Part shown: positions 14,624-22,563 of the stretch, piece after piece
Numbering within the stretch: the stretch's first letter is position 1
Layout of the letters: every line of letters starts with the position of its first letter
Assembly: GCA_039184335.1 (NCBI GenBank)
Contig: JBCDBD010000041.1
Span: 1 to 22,563 of the forward strand
Origin: JBCDBD01 sp039184335
GTDB lineage: Bacteria > Bacteroidota > Bacteroidia > Flavobacteriales > Flavobacteriaceae
DNA length: 22,563 nt
Reading direction: 5' to 3'
Notes under the pieces: generated by a model
The model's input: only the letters and a program-made list of their open reading frames with translations
What the model was told of the DNA's origin: nothing
Database searches by the model: none
Translations under genes and position numbers: made by a program

Positions 14624-16225
14624 ATGGAAGTAGACTGTATACCTTTAAGAAAAACCGGTTATTTTTCTGAGCTGATATGTGACTATTTGGATGAAAAAAA
14701 GGAACTGCTACCTTTTATTAACCGGAACCCTTACCTTAAAAATTTTGGTCTTCAACTTGCAGAAAAAAAGCAAAATTATCCTGATGCCCACCGAAAAGTG
14801 TTGGTTGAGGCTTTAAAGCATCAATATTCAGATTTCAACATATCAGATGCAACCGTTGAAAATATTGATGCCCTGAACGATAACAATACATTTACGGTGA
14901 CCACCGGCCACCAATTGAACCTTTTTACGGGGCCACTCTACTTCTTGTATAAAATTGTATCGGTCATCAATCTTGTTTCTAGGCTTGCGGCGGAATACCC
15001 AGATCACAACTTTGTTCCCATCTATTGGATGGCGACCGAAGACCATGATTTTGATGAGATTAATTTTTTCAATTTCAAGAGCAAGAAGGTACAATGGAAT
15101 TCTTCGGCAACTGGTGCGGTCGGGCGAATGAAAAACCAGGGTCTTGAAGAGGTGCATAAAGTGCTTTCAAAGCAATTGGGCGAAACAGAAAACGCGCAAC
15201 GTTTAAGTCTTCTTTTTGAAAGGGCCTATCTTGGGCATGAAACATTGGCAGATGCCACTCGTTTTTTGGTCGACACACTTTTTGGTGACTATGGGCTCGT
15301 CATCATTGACGGTGATGATTTCACGTTGAAACGGCTTTTGATCCCCTTTATCAAAAAGGATATTTTTGAAAAGATACCCTTCAACGAAGTCAGTAATAGC
15401 ATAGCTGCACTGACCCAACTGTCAACCCGCTACAAAATACAGGTCAATCCGCGTGAAATCAATTATTTCTACTTGATAGATGGTGTACGGGAACGGTTGG
15501 TAGAAATAGAAGATGGTTTTGTGGTCTACGGTACTGAACTTAAGTTTTCAAGGTATGAACTGGAACTGGAGTTGGAAACCCATCCAGAGCGATTTTCACC
15601 CAATGTTATTGCCCGCCCCTTATATCAAGAAGTCATCTTGCCCAACCTTTGTTATATAGGTGGTGGGGGTGAGCTGGCCTACTGGCTTGAGTTCCATGCT
15701 TATTTTGAGCGACTTGAAATTACTTTCCCGATATTATCGCTACGAAATTCAGTGCTGCATATCTCTGAAAAACAATACGATAAGATAGCAAAACTAGGCA
15801 TTGATATCGATGACCTTTTTTTGCGGCAGTCTACGCTAATCAACAAGAAAATAAGAAAGATTTCAAACATTGACATTGACTTTTCGTCCCAAAAAAAGCA
15901 ATTGGTCGCACAATTTGAAGCCTTGTATGATTTGGCGAAATTGACTGATAAGTCTTTTTTGGGAGCCGTAAAGGCGCAAGAGGTAAAGCAGCTCAAAGGA
16001 CTGGAAGTTTTAGAGAAACGTTTGTTGAAAGCCCAAAGGCGAAAGCTAAAAGACCATGTCATTCGTCTGACCGAGATCCAGAATACACTTTTCCCCAATG
16101 CTTCGTTGCAAGAACGACAATTGAATTTTTCAGAGCTGTATTTAGAATTTGGCGATGATCTTATTCCCTTGTTAATTAAATACTTAGATCCACTGCAAAA
16201 AGAATTTTTGGTTTTAAGGCACTAG
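14624..16225 (+). CDS. bshC: Bacillithiol biosynthesis cysteine-adding enzyme BshC
   Basis: This 533-residue protein has the length and signature stretches of BshC: TTGHQLNLFTGPLYFLYKI near residue 92, PIYWMATEDHDFDEI near 133, and NLCYIGGGGELAYW near 350. A basic coiled-coil stretch around 440-490 also fits. BshC adds cysteine to glucosamine-malate in the last step of bacillithiol synthesis, in the cytosol. bshA and bshB are not in this window. The ATG at 14624 is preferred over an upstream TTG at 14612. It is divergent from the M14 peptidase, and its last 12 bases overlap the 3' end of the convergent PNPOx-like gene. Confidence 0.93.
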   Translation: MEVDCIPLRKTGYFSELICDYLDEKKELLPFINRNPYLKNFGLQLAEKKQNYPDAHRKVLVEALKHQYSDFNISDATVENIDALNDNNTFTVTTGHQLNLFTGPLYFLYKIVSVINLVSRLAAEYPDHNFVPIYWMATEDHDFDEINFFNFKSKKVQWNSSATGAVGRMKNQGLEEVHKVLSKQLGETENAQRLSLLFERAYLGHETLADATRFLVDTLFGDYGLVIIDGDDFTLKRLLIPFIKKDIFEKIPFNEVSNSIAALTQLSTRYKIQVNPREINYFYLIDGVRERLVEIEDGFVVYGTELKFSRYELELELETHPERFSPNVIARPLYQEVILPNLCYIGGGGELAYWLEFHAYFERLEITFPILSLRNSVLHISEKQYDKIAKLGIDIDDLFLRQSTLINKKIRKISNIDIDFSSQKKQLVAQFEALYDLAKLTDKSFLGAVKAQEVKQLKGLEVLEKRLLKAQRRKLKDHVIRLTEIQNTLFPNASLQERQLNFSELYLEFGDDLIPLLIKYLDPLQKEFLVLRH

Positions 16226-16759
16226 AAAGCTTCCTTTCCAATCATTACCTGCCTTTGTAAACATTGTTCTGGTATGGTGCGGGTGTCCCAATCTCAAATA
16301 CTCCACTTTATGGGTTTTGATCTCAACTACACCAAAGAAGTGTTCGGTGCTTAAATATGTTAAGGCATCTGGATTATGCAAGGGATCTCCCGGTGTGGCA
16401 TTAACGGTATATTCCTTTCTTGAGTTCAACGGTATCTGTTGCCAAAGCGACCGTATGGTAGCTTGTTCTTTTATGATACTTCCAATCCCTTCCATTTTAA
16501 GCTGTACCAACTGTTTTGGATGATAGAACAAAGCTGAAATGGAACTGTTGTATTGAAGATGCTGAATTTTGGCAGAGCGTTTATCGGTGTAAAAGTATAG
16601 TGTCAGATCGGGATCTACTTTTCTGAGTACAACAGTTCGTTGTTGTGGGCAATTATTTTCATCAACTGTGGCCAAGGTAAAAAAACGGAACGGATGTTCT
16701 TTTTTTGTTGCTCCCTTAATAAGTTCATTTTTAAGTTGTTCGAAAACAATATGTAGCAT
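16214..16759 (-). CDS. Pyridoxamine 5'-phosphate oxidase-like FMN-binding split-barrel protein
   Basis: This 181-residue flavin split-barrel protein has FFTLATVDENNCPQQRTVVLR at about 26-46, with R41 and R46 at the FMN site, followed by YFYTDKRSAKIQHL, the FMN-phosphate loop. The C-terminus (WKGSFLVP) lacks the RLxP ending of true PdxH. It is shorter than typical PdxH and has a different C-terminal domain, so pyridoxamine oxidation is not assured. A general FMN-dependent oxidoreductase or quinone/haem-type split-barrel role is possible. It is convergent with bshC (12-base overlap), and the start at 16759 is the only good ATG. Confidence 0.85.
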   Translation of the reverse strand: MLHIVFEQLKNELIKGATKKEHPFRFFTLATVDENNCPQQRTVVLRKVDPDLTLYFYTDKRSAKIQHLQYNSSISALFYHPKQLVQLKMEGIGSIIKEQATIRSLWQQIPLNSRKEYTVNATPGDPLHNPDALTYLSTEHFFGVVEIKTHKVEYLRLGHPHHTRTMFTKAGNDWKGSFLVP

Positions 16760-16920
16760 GGGATTCCTTTTTTAAAAATAATTGGAAAAATAAGTAGGGT
16801 TTTTGGAAACTCGGTTGTTTTAGATACAAATTGCTATGGGAAGGAGTTTTTAGAACCCCTTTTTAAATAAAATGAGTTAGTAAATTCATGTGTTTAGGTT
16901 GGTTTTGATTTTATTGCAAC

Positions 16921-16952
16921 AAAAGTCCGGGGTGGTTCCCGGACTTTTTTTT
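16921..16952 (-). terminator. Strong hairpin terminator, likely bidirectional
   Basis: An 11-bp perfect stem (16921-16931 with 16938-16948, AAAAGTCCGGG and its complement) has a 6-base loop. On the plus side it is followed by a T8 run (16945-16952, partly within the stem). On the minus side the trailing sequence is TTTTGTTG. It lies 79 bases past the stop of the SIMPL gene and so probably ends that transcript. The better T-run faces the plus strand, where no gene is seen nearby. Confidence 0.8.
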
Positions 16953-17030
16953 GATTAAAAAATGCAATCGCGCAGTATCATGGTGTTGTTCAATGGGGCA
17001 TATTGTAGGGGAATCAATATCATAGGTGAC

Positions 17031-17756
17031 TTAATCCACCTTGTATTCCAAACGCATGGTGATAGAGGCAGTCTTGTTTTTTGATGAGGTATTGTAAGCA
17101 CCACCCCAACTGTAGTCTTCCCCTGAATTTTGCCCTGTGATCTGAAACACTCCCATTCTGGCTGAAATAAGATCACCTAATTGGCCACCTGCATTTTCAG
17201 CTATTTTTTCAGCCCGAATTCGGGCATCTTCAGTAGCTTTTGAAATCATTTCAATTTTTAAGTCAGCCAGTTTGGTATAGTAATAGCGTGGTGGTGAAGA
17301 ATTGAACTGTACCCGTTTGTTCAACAGTTCGGTTATCTCTCGGGCCACAGCTTCAATTTTACTGACATCGGTAGACTCTATCTGTACGGATTGTGAAAGT
17401 TCATAGCCCCTAAAAATACTGCCTACGTAATTGCCATTTTCGTATTTGTTGTCGCGTTGTTCGCTGGTCTGTACTGAATTGAAGATGATATTTTCTGTAT
17501 CTATACCTTTAGATACTAAATAGTTGCGCACAATTTCCTTTTGGTCGTTCAACTGCTCAAAAGCAACCGTCAATATTGGGCTATATGACGAAAAACGACC
17601 CTCCCATACAATAAGGTCTGAGGTGAAATTTTCATTGCCCAGTCCGGTTACCGAGATGACTTGTAGTGGGTTCGCCCTTTTCACATAGGAATTTCCCAAA
17701 AAATAAGCAGCTACAACAATGGCGATACCAAAGATAAAAGCAGTAAGGTGTTTCAT
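17031..17756 (-). CDS. SIMPL (DUF541) domain envelope protein
   Basis: This 241-residue protein has one N-terminal membrane segment (MKHLTAFIFGIAIVVAAYFLG) and then a SIMPL/DUF541 domain. Its features are VISVTGLGNENFTSDLIVWEGRFSS near residues 33-57, a central KGIDTENIIFNSVQT stretch and a long helical DARIRAEKIAENAGGQLGDLISA. SIMPL proteins are periplasmic or secreted and oligomeric; a role in envelope stress or signalling is known for a few, but the function here is unknown. It is divergent from guaA across 78 bases. Upstream on the minus strand, TATCTTTTG (17800 to 17792) resembles a -7 box with one extra base, giving a ~30-base leader. Confidence 0.88.
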   Translation of the reverse strand: MKHLTAFIFGIAIVVAAYFLGNSYVKRANPLQVISVTGLGNENFTSDLIVWEGRFSSYSPILTVAFEQLNDQKEIVRNYLVSKGIDTENIIFNSVQTSEQRDNKYENGNYVGSIFRGYELSQSVQIESTDVSKIEAVAREITELLNKRVQFNSSPPRYYYTKLADLKIEMISKATEDARIRAEKIAENAGGQLGDLISARMGVFQITGQNSGEDYSWGGAYNTSSKNKTASITMRLEYKVD

Positions 17757-17803
17757 TGTTCGAATTTTCGATAAGTTGTTATAAATATACCCAAAAGATA
17801 CTT

Positions 17804-17831
17804 TTTGAAATAGGTCAAATTGCTATTTTTG
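17804..17831 (+). promoter_or_regulatory. Promoter of guaA operon, possibly leaderless
   Basis: TTTG at 17804-17807 is followed 16 bases later by TATTTTTG (17824-17831), an exact TAnnTTTG box. Only three bases (CCC) separate the box from the ATG at 17835, so the message probably begins at or within 1-2 bases of the start codon. Confidence 0.55.
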
Positions 17832-17834
17832 CCC

Positions 17835-19367
17835 ATGCAAAACCAAGTACTCATCCTTGACTTTGGTTCCCAATATACCCAATTGATAGCTAGGCGTGTT
17901 CGGGAGCTGAATATTTACTCTGAAATAAAACCCTTTAATCACCTTCCTGACAATCTAAATGATTACAATGCGGTCATCCTTTCGGGATCTCCTTATTCAG
18001 TAAGGGCTGAAGATGCACCACATCCCGACTTGTCAAAGATAAAGGGAAAGATACCCCTATTGGCCATTTGCTATGGGGCGCAATATTTGGCACATTTCAA
18101 TGCTGGAAATGTAGAGCCGTCGGCGACTAGGGAATATGGTCGTGCCAATCTGAACTATATCAAGCCCGAGGAGCCTTTTCTTGCACATATTGGTTTAGGA
18201 AGCCAGGTATGGATGAGCCATAGTGATACGATCAAGAAATTACCGACAAATGCCATTCGTCTGGCCAGTACAGACGATGTTGAAAATGCGGCTTTTCGTA
18301 TTGATGGGGAAGCTACCTATGGCATTCAATTTCACCCAGAGGTATATCATACAAAGGATGGAAAACAGTTGCTTGAAAATTTTTTGGTACATATAGTCGG
18401 ATTACGACAAGACTGGACCCCTGATGCCTTTGTGGAAACCACTGTTGCTGAACTTCAGGAAAAAATTGGTTCTGACAAGGTGATTTTGGGGCTTTCGGGG
18501 GGGGTAGACTCCAGCGTGGCAGCCATGTTGCTCCACAGGGCCATAGGAAGCCAACTACACTGTATTTTTGTCAACAATGGGCTGTTGCGAAAGAATGAAT
18601 TTGAAAAAGTGCTGAAACAATATCAAGGTATGGGGCTGAATGTGAAAGGAGTAGACGCTTCGGCACGTTTTTTGAACGCCCTAGAAGGGGCATCAGAACC
18701 AGAGAGAAAACGAAAGATCATAGGCAGGGTATTTATTGAAGTCTTTGATGACGAAGCACATAAGGTAGAAAATGCCATTTGGTTGGCCCAAGGTACCATC
18801 TACCCAGATAGGATTGAATCTGTATCTGCAAGTGGAGGTCCGTCGGCTACAATAAAGAGCCATCATAATGTTGGGGGGTTACCAGACTATATGAAACTTA
18901 AAATAGTGGAGCCCCTGCAGCTATTGTTCAAAGATGAGGTACGCCGGGTAGGTAAGAGCATTGGAATGCACGACAGTATTCTAGGGCGGCATCCGTTCCC
19001 CGGGCCTGGTTTGGGAATACGGATTTTGGGTGACATTACTGCCGAGAAAGTAGCCATTTTACAAGAAGTTGATGATCTATTTATTGAAGGACTTAAAGAA
19101 TGGGGGCTATATGACAAGGTATGGCAAGCGGGTGCCATGCTGTTGCCCGTCAATAGTGTTGGGGTGATGGGCGATGAACGTACCTATGAAAAATGTGTGG
19201 CCTTACGGGCTGTTGAAAGTACTGATGGAATGACTGCCGATTGGGTAAATCTACCCTATGATTTTTTACAGAAAATTTCAAATACAATAATCAATAGGGT
19301 AAAAGGCGTTAATAGAGTGGTATATGATATCAGTTCAAAACCGCCAGCAACAATTGAATGGGAATGA
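17835..19367 (+). CDS. guaA: GMP synthase (glutamine-hydrolysing)
   Basis: This 510-residue enzyme has an N-terminal class I glutamine amidotransferase: MQNQVLILDFGSQYTQLIAR, nucleophile C79 in AICYGAQYL, and H167/E169 in FHPEV. Next comes the ATP pyrophosphatase domain with the PP-loop SGGVDS (221-226), and then the C-terminal dimerisation domain. It converts XMP to GMP in the cytosol using glutamine and ATP. The start at 17835 matches the family exactly; the open frame reaches a TTG at 17820. Its stop overlaps the next ATG by four bases (ATGA), leading a four-gene operon. The gene is highly conserved and is essential in many bacteria. Confidence 0.97.
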   Translation: MQNQVLILDFGSQYTQLIARRVRELNIYSEIKPFNHLPDNLNDYNAVILSGSPYSVRAEDAPHPDLSKIKGKIPLLAICYGAQYLAHFNAGNVEPSATREYGRANLNYIKPEEPFLAHIGLGSQVWMSHSDTIKKLPTNAIRLASTDDVENAAFRIDGEATYGIQFHPEVYHTKDGKQLLENFLVHIVGLRQDWTPDAFVETTVAELQEKIGSDKVILGLSGGVDSSVAAMLLHRAIGSQLHCIFVNNGLLRKNEFEKVLKQYQGMGLNVKGVDASARFLNALEGASEPERKRKIIGRVFIEVFDDEAHKVENAIWLAQGTIYPDRIESVSASGGPSATIKSHHNVGGLPDYMKLKIVEPLQLLFKDEVRRVGKSIGMHDSILGRHPFPGPGLGIRILGDITAEKVAILQEVDDLFIEGLKEWGLYDKVWQAGAMLLPVNSVGVMGDERTYEKCVALRAVESTDGMTADWVNLPYDFLQKISNTIINRVKGVNRVVYDISSKPPATIEWE

Positions 19368-21496
19368 AAAACATCTTTTTTAAGTCGCAATCGACCATGT
19401 TTGTAGTACTAATGCTATCAACCATGGCCTTTGCCCAGCGTTATGAGACACATGCTGTCAAAGAAGGGGAAACACTTCAGGGCATTGCCAAGCAATATCG
19501 GGTGACACCCTATACCATACTTCAATCGAACAAAGAGATTAAAAGTGCTGCTGATGTCAAGCCAAATATGCTATTGGTGGTTCCTTTGGAGGGTTCTTCC
19601 ATTCAGGATCTAACTGTGGTGACTGAAGAAGGTGAACAAAAGAAATCACAAATCGAACCCATAGCGTTTATCAAACACCGTGTTCGAAGAAAAGAGACCA
19701 TTTTCAGTATCGTCAAGCGTTACGATATTACTGAAGAACAGTTGAAAAAGTATAATAAGGCACTTTACGCATCTACCCTCCAAAAAGGGATGGTACTTCA
19801 AATACCAAAATACCCAAAAACCGAAGATAAAGATGAGCAAGCAATTGATTTTGAAATATATACTGTTCAGCCTAAAGAAACCAGATGGAGTATTGCACAT
19901 AAGTATGGTATTACAATAGATAGTTTGGTATTGCTCAATCCTGAATTGCCAAAGCATTCAAGTTATTTGGCCGAAGGGCAACAATTGAAGCTTCCTAGGC
20001 TCAAAGGTGACAGTTTAGAAGAACAGAAAGTAGCCATTTTTGAATCATATACAGTACCTAGATCAATCGGTATTTATAGGATCAGCCAAGAATATGGCAT
20101 ATCGAGTGATTCCATTATCAAACTGAATCCTGAGATCATAGCACAGAATGGTTTAAAGGAAGGCATGATATTGCGATTGCCAAAACGACAACTTAAAAGT
20201 GAAATTGTCAATACCGAGAATTATATTTTCTATGAGGTAAAGCCCAAGCAGAATATTTTTAGATTGACACAAAACCTTAGAATCACGCGGGAAGAACTTT
20301 TTGAACTGAACCCAGATTTGGCAAATGGCCTGAAGGCTGGTATGGTCTTAAAATTGCCCAAAGAAAAAACAGGGGAACTCGAAGTAAAAAATGCCTTGGT
20401 TTTAGATAACATCGACCTTATCGATAGTATGGATATCCAAAATCGTCCAAAATTGGTCTACTTGCTCCCCTTTCGATTGGATCGTATCGATTTGATGGAC
20501 AAAAAAAGAACTGAAGGTCAGATCAGGTCCAGAAAAGATATCAAGTATGCGCTTGGCCTTTATACAGGTGCCATGGTAGCACTGGATTCCATCAAGAATT
20601 TTGGCTTATCGGTAGAGGTTTCATTTTATGACACCGAAAGAAAACTTGAAAAGGTAAAAAACATATTGCGCAAAGAACCTTTGTATGATGTTGATGCCAT
20701 TATCGGCCCGGTCGATCCTGGTCTATTGGGCGAAGTGGCTGTACAGGCTTCAAATTACAATGTGCCCGTGTTGGCACCCTTTGCTGCTGAAAGTGAGTTG
20801 AGTTTGGGCAATGTCTTCTTCTCTTTACCTAAAGATGAAATTTTACGTGAACATATACTTTCATATTTGGCAACTAAGCGCACCAATGAAAATGTAATCA
20901 TAATTGCCGATTCTTCACATTACATTGCCAGGGATTCCATTTTAAAGGCTTTTCCGGTTGCCCGAAAGGCAAAGGTAATAGATGATCAGTCCCTCCACCT
21001 TATCGAGTTTATGGCAATGCTTTCAGAACGTGAAGAAAATTGGGTTTTTGTAGAAACTGATAAACCCAATATGGTCTCTAGTGTAAGTTCTATTTTAAAC
21101 TCTGCCATTGGCGAAGAAATCAAAGTTAAGATGTTTACCACCAATATGAACAATGCCTTTGATAATGAAGTAGTTTCAATCACCCACCTTTCAAACTTGA
21201 ATTTCACCTTTCCTTCAACGTACCGTGAAGTGAACAATGATTCGTTTACAAAGGCCTACAAAAAAAAATATGGACACTATCCCGATCGTTATGCAGTTCG
21301 GGGATTTGACCTGACCTTTGACCTATTGTTGAAATTGGCCCATAAAAAGAATTTGTTCGAGACTTCAAAGATTATCGGACAAACTGAATATAGTGGCAAT
21401 CGTTTTGATTACGCCAATGACTGGTCGTTTGGTTTTTTCAATACTGCCACTTATTTGATGGAATATGACGAACTTCAAATCAAAGAAATAGAATGA
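19364..21496 (+). CDS. Five-LysM protein with C-terminal periplasmic-binding-protein-like domain
   Basis: This is a 710-residue protein. The signal peptide MKNIFFKSQSTMFVVLMLST (ending ...MAFAQ) is followed by five LysM-type repeats at about 27-76, 103-150, 164-213, 226-275 and 287-334. Each has the pattern Y-x-V-x3-E/x-T...I...Y-x-I...NP...L-x-G-M-x-L-x-L/IP. From about 362 to 700 comes a type-1 periplasmic-binding-protein-like domain (KLVYLLPFRLDRID, IIGPVDPGLLGEVAVQASNYNVPVLAPFAAESEL). The combination resembles peptidoglycan-anchored LpoA-type synthase activators, but no contact is proven. The fourth repeat lacks the usual GDTL turn. It overlaps guaA and the OsmC gene by ATGA, so all three are probably coupled. 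Probably periplasmic, bound to peptidoglycan. Confidence 0.85.
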   Translation: MKNIFFKSQSTMFVVLMLSTMAFAQRYETHAVKEGETLQGIAKQYRVTPYTILQSNKEIKSAADVKPNMLLVVPLEGSSIQDLTVVTEEGEQKKSQIEPIAFIKHRVRRKETIFSIVKRYDITEEQLKKYNKALYASTLQKGMVLQIPKYPKTEDKDEQAIDFEIYTVQPKETRWSIAHKYGITIDSLVLLNPELPKHSSYLAEGQQLKLPRLKGDSLEEQKVAIFESYTVPRSIGIYRISQEYGISSDSIIKLNPEIIAQNGLKEGMILRLPKRQLKSEIVNTENYIFYEVKPKQNIFRLTQNLRITREELFELNPDLANGLKAGMVLKLPKEKTGELEVKNALVLDNIDLIDSMDIQNRPKLVYLLPFRLDRIDLMDKKRTEGQIRSRKDIKYALGLYTGAMVALDSIKNFGLSVEVSFYDTERKLEKVKNILRKEPLYDVDAIIGPVDPGLLGEVAVQASNYNVPVLAPFAAESELSLGNVFFSLPKDEILREHILSYLATKRTNENVIIIADSSHYIARDSILKAFPVARKAKVIDDQSLHLIEFMAMLSEREENWVFVETDKPNMVSSVSSILNSAIGEEIKVKMFTTNMNNAFDNEVVSITHLSNLNFTFPSTYREVNNDSFTKAYKKKYGHYPDRYAVRGFDLTFDLLLKLAHKKNLFETSKIIGQTEYSGNRFDYANDWSFGFFNTATYLMEYDELQIKEIE

Positions 21497-21897
21497 CTGC
21501 TAAAGTAACATACCAAGGGGAGTTGCGCACCACCTGTTTGCATCTGCAATCAGGCAATTCGTTTACTACCGATGCCCCAGTGGACAATAATGGGTTGGGG
21601 CAAGCTTTTTCACCCACCGATACAGTGGCCACTGGACTGGCAAGCTGTATGCTGACCATGATGGGGATCAAGGCAAGGGATCTCGACCTGAATTTGAACA
21701 ATGCCACAGCCGAGGTGACAAAACATATGGCGGCCAATCCAAGGCGTATTGCGAAGATAGAAGTACGGATGGAACTGCCTGCTTCAATTTCTGAAAAAGA
21801 TAGAATGTTGTTAGAGCGTACCGCCAATACATGCCCAGTGCATTACAGTTTGCATCCTGATATTGAAAAAGAGATTGTTTTTCTGTGGGTAAAATAG
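21493..21897 (+). CDS. OsmC family protein
   Basis: This 134-residue cytosolic protein has the two conserved OsmC/Ohr cysteines: C52 in GLASCMLTMMG and C114 in NTCPVHYSLHPD. These form the redox pair that reduces organic hydroperoxides in Ohr and OsmC. Whether it is a peroxidase or a YhfA-type member cannot be told from the sequence. Thiol cofactors in this organism could include bacillithiol (see bshC). Its ATG overlaps the upstream LysM gene's stop by four bases (ATGA), and its last 13 bases overlap the DUF922 gene. It is co-transcribed with guaA. Confidence 0.92.
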   Translation: MTAKVTYQGELRTTCLHLQSGNSFTTDAPVDNNGLGQAFSPTDTVATGLASCMLTMMGIKARDLDLNLNNATAEVTKHMAANPRRIAKIEVRMELPASISEKDRMLLERTANTCPVHYSLHPDIEKEIVFLWVK

Positions 21898-22430
21898 GCT
21901 TCATATTACCGCTATTTTGCTTTGTAGGCATTTTTGTACATGCACAAGAAATTGAAGAATCGATTTTATGGAGTGCCAACAACAGATTAAGCTGGAAAAA
22001 CTTTAAAGGAAAGGTTCCACCAGCAGCCATACCAGCTGCGACCACGGCAAGTGGAATCAGTTATAAATATTCTGCCAACCTGTTGCATCATGAGGTACAT
22101 CTTGATTTTGAGGTCAATGCCTTTTTCTATCCCAATGAATCTTGGTATAAGCCAGAGATCTGCGATGATCTTATTTTAAGCCATGAACAGTTGCATTTCG
22201 ACATTGCTGAACTTTTTGCCCGTAAAATGCGGGAACGTCTTCTTAGGACCACATTTTCAGAAAATGTAAAACAGGAAATCCGTGATATTTACCAAGAGAT
22301 TCTCCATGAACTGGAACAATTTCAGGACAGATATGACGATGAGACCAATTTTTCAAGAAATAGGGAGAAACAGTTGGAATGGAACAAAAAAATTGCTTCA
22401 GCCTTGGCTTCTGATAACACGTATAATTAG
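21885..22430 (+). CDS. Secreted DUF922-like protein with an HExxH motif
   Basis: This 181-residue protein has a signal peptide (MGKIGFILPLFCFVGIFVHA). An early LSWKNFKGKVPPAA segment is followed by a helix with H-E-Q-L-H (SHEQLHFDIAELFARKM). It is consistent with DUF922, an uncharacterised family I associate with zinc metallopeptidase-like folds; the HExxH motif supports a metal site but not activity. The start is a GTG at 21885, forced by the signal peptide, because no ATG occurs until residue ~113. It overlaps the OsmC gene by 13 bases and closes the operon. No terminator follows in the visible 133 bases. The mature protein is likely periplasmic or exported. Confidence 0.8.
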   Translation: MGKIGFILPLFCFVGIFVHAQEIEESILWSANNRLSWKNFKGKVPPAAIPAATTASGISYKYSANLLHHEVHLDFEVNAFFYPNESWYKPEICDDLILSHEQLHFDIAELFARKMRERLLRTTFSENVKQEIRDIYQEILHELEQFQDRYDDETNFSRNREKQLEWNKKIASALASDNTYN

Positions 22431-22464
22431 TCGTTCCTTAAGAACAGGGTCAATAGCTTGACAA

Positions 22465-22563
22465 TCAATGGTACATTTGATCGAAAAGTGTGTTTTCCAT
22501 GTCCTTGTTTTGCAGGGATATTGGTGACTTTCCTTTAAAACCTTGCAGAATATGTTGGGAAAA
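22465..22563 (-). CDS. Possible 3' end of a minus-strand CDS (partial)
   Basis: Reading minus from the right edge, 33 codons are open and end with TGA at 22467-22465 (final residues ...DMENTLFDQMYH). I recognise no family and the length is too short to be sure. On the plus strand, a competing reading exists: TACATTTG (22472-22479) and an ATG at 22499 open to the edge. Both cannot be resolved without the flanking sequence. Confidence 0.3.
   Translation of the reverse strand, partial: FSQHILQGFKGKSPISLQNKDMENTLFDQMYH

Noticed and set aside
1..22563. Mobile element, phage, CRISPR or toxin-antitoxin island
   Set aside because: No transposase, integrase, terminal repeats with target duplications, spaced repeats or small paired toxin genes were seen on either strand.

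Overview
The window looks like an ordinary chromosomal segment from a marine-type Flavobacteriaceae (Bacteroidota). The evidence is: (1) promoter-like boxes of the Bacteroidota TAnnTTTG type in front of several genes and no clear Shine-Dalgarno sequences; (2) a DUF6452/DUF6048 pair next to rlmD and a guaA-LysM-OsmC-DUF922 cluster, arrangements I recall from flavobacteria; (3) a bacillithiol gene (bshC); and (4) many short secreted proteins whose signal peptides end in AQ. I see no insertion sequence, phage, CRISPR array, tRNA or toxin-antitoxin locus.

Layout: The window opens in the 3' part of a 5S rRNA with a strong rrn terminator (to 137). A plus-strand run follows: a hemolysin III/TrhA membrane protein, a PAP2 phosphatase and a GT39 glycosyltransferase (178-3219). 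A ZIP metal transporter (minus) diverges from an RlmL-like rRNA methyltransferase (plus), which overlaps a small two-TM protein. Next is a compact monocistronic gene for a 77-residue protein that is 43% lysine, with its own promoter and terminator (5497-5828). On the minus strand lie rlmD, then a 417-bp gene-free gap, then the DUF6452 lipoprotein and DUF6048 beta-barrel candidate. rocD (plus) converges on a carboxypeptidase-regulatory-domain protein (minus); between them lies an unusual nested inverted repeat (10445-10526). A secreted M14 zinc carboxypeptidase (minus) diverges from bshC (plus), which overlaps tail-to-tail with a PNPOx-like flavoprotein (minus). A SIMPL-domain protein (minus) diverges from guaA, which leads a four-gene overlapping operon running almost to the right edge.

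How the genes work together: most are housekeeping (rRNA, rRNA methylation, GMP synthesis, ornithine/proline metabolism, bacillithiol) or envelope genes. The guaA operon joins nucleotide synthesis to a predicted periplasmic protein with five LysM domains and a periplasmic-binding-protein-like C-terminus, an OsmC thiol-peroxidase-type protein and a secreted HExxH protein (DUF922).

I do not see a clear, large undescribed system. The best leads are the LysM/PBP-like fusion with its DUF922 neighbour, the lysine-rich protein, the nested inverted repeat, the gap with a perfect 10-bp inverted repeat, and promoter boxes so close to the rlmD and guaA start codons that both mRNAs may be leaderless. All family assignments are by reading, without database searches.
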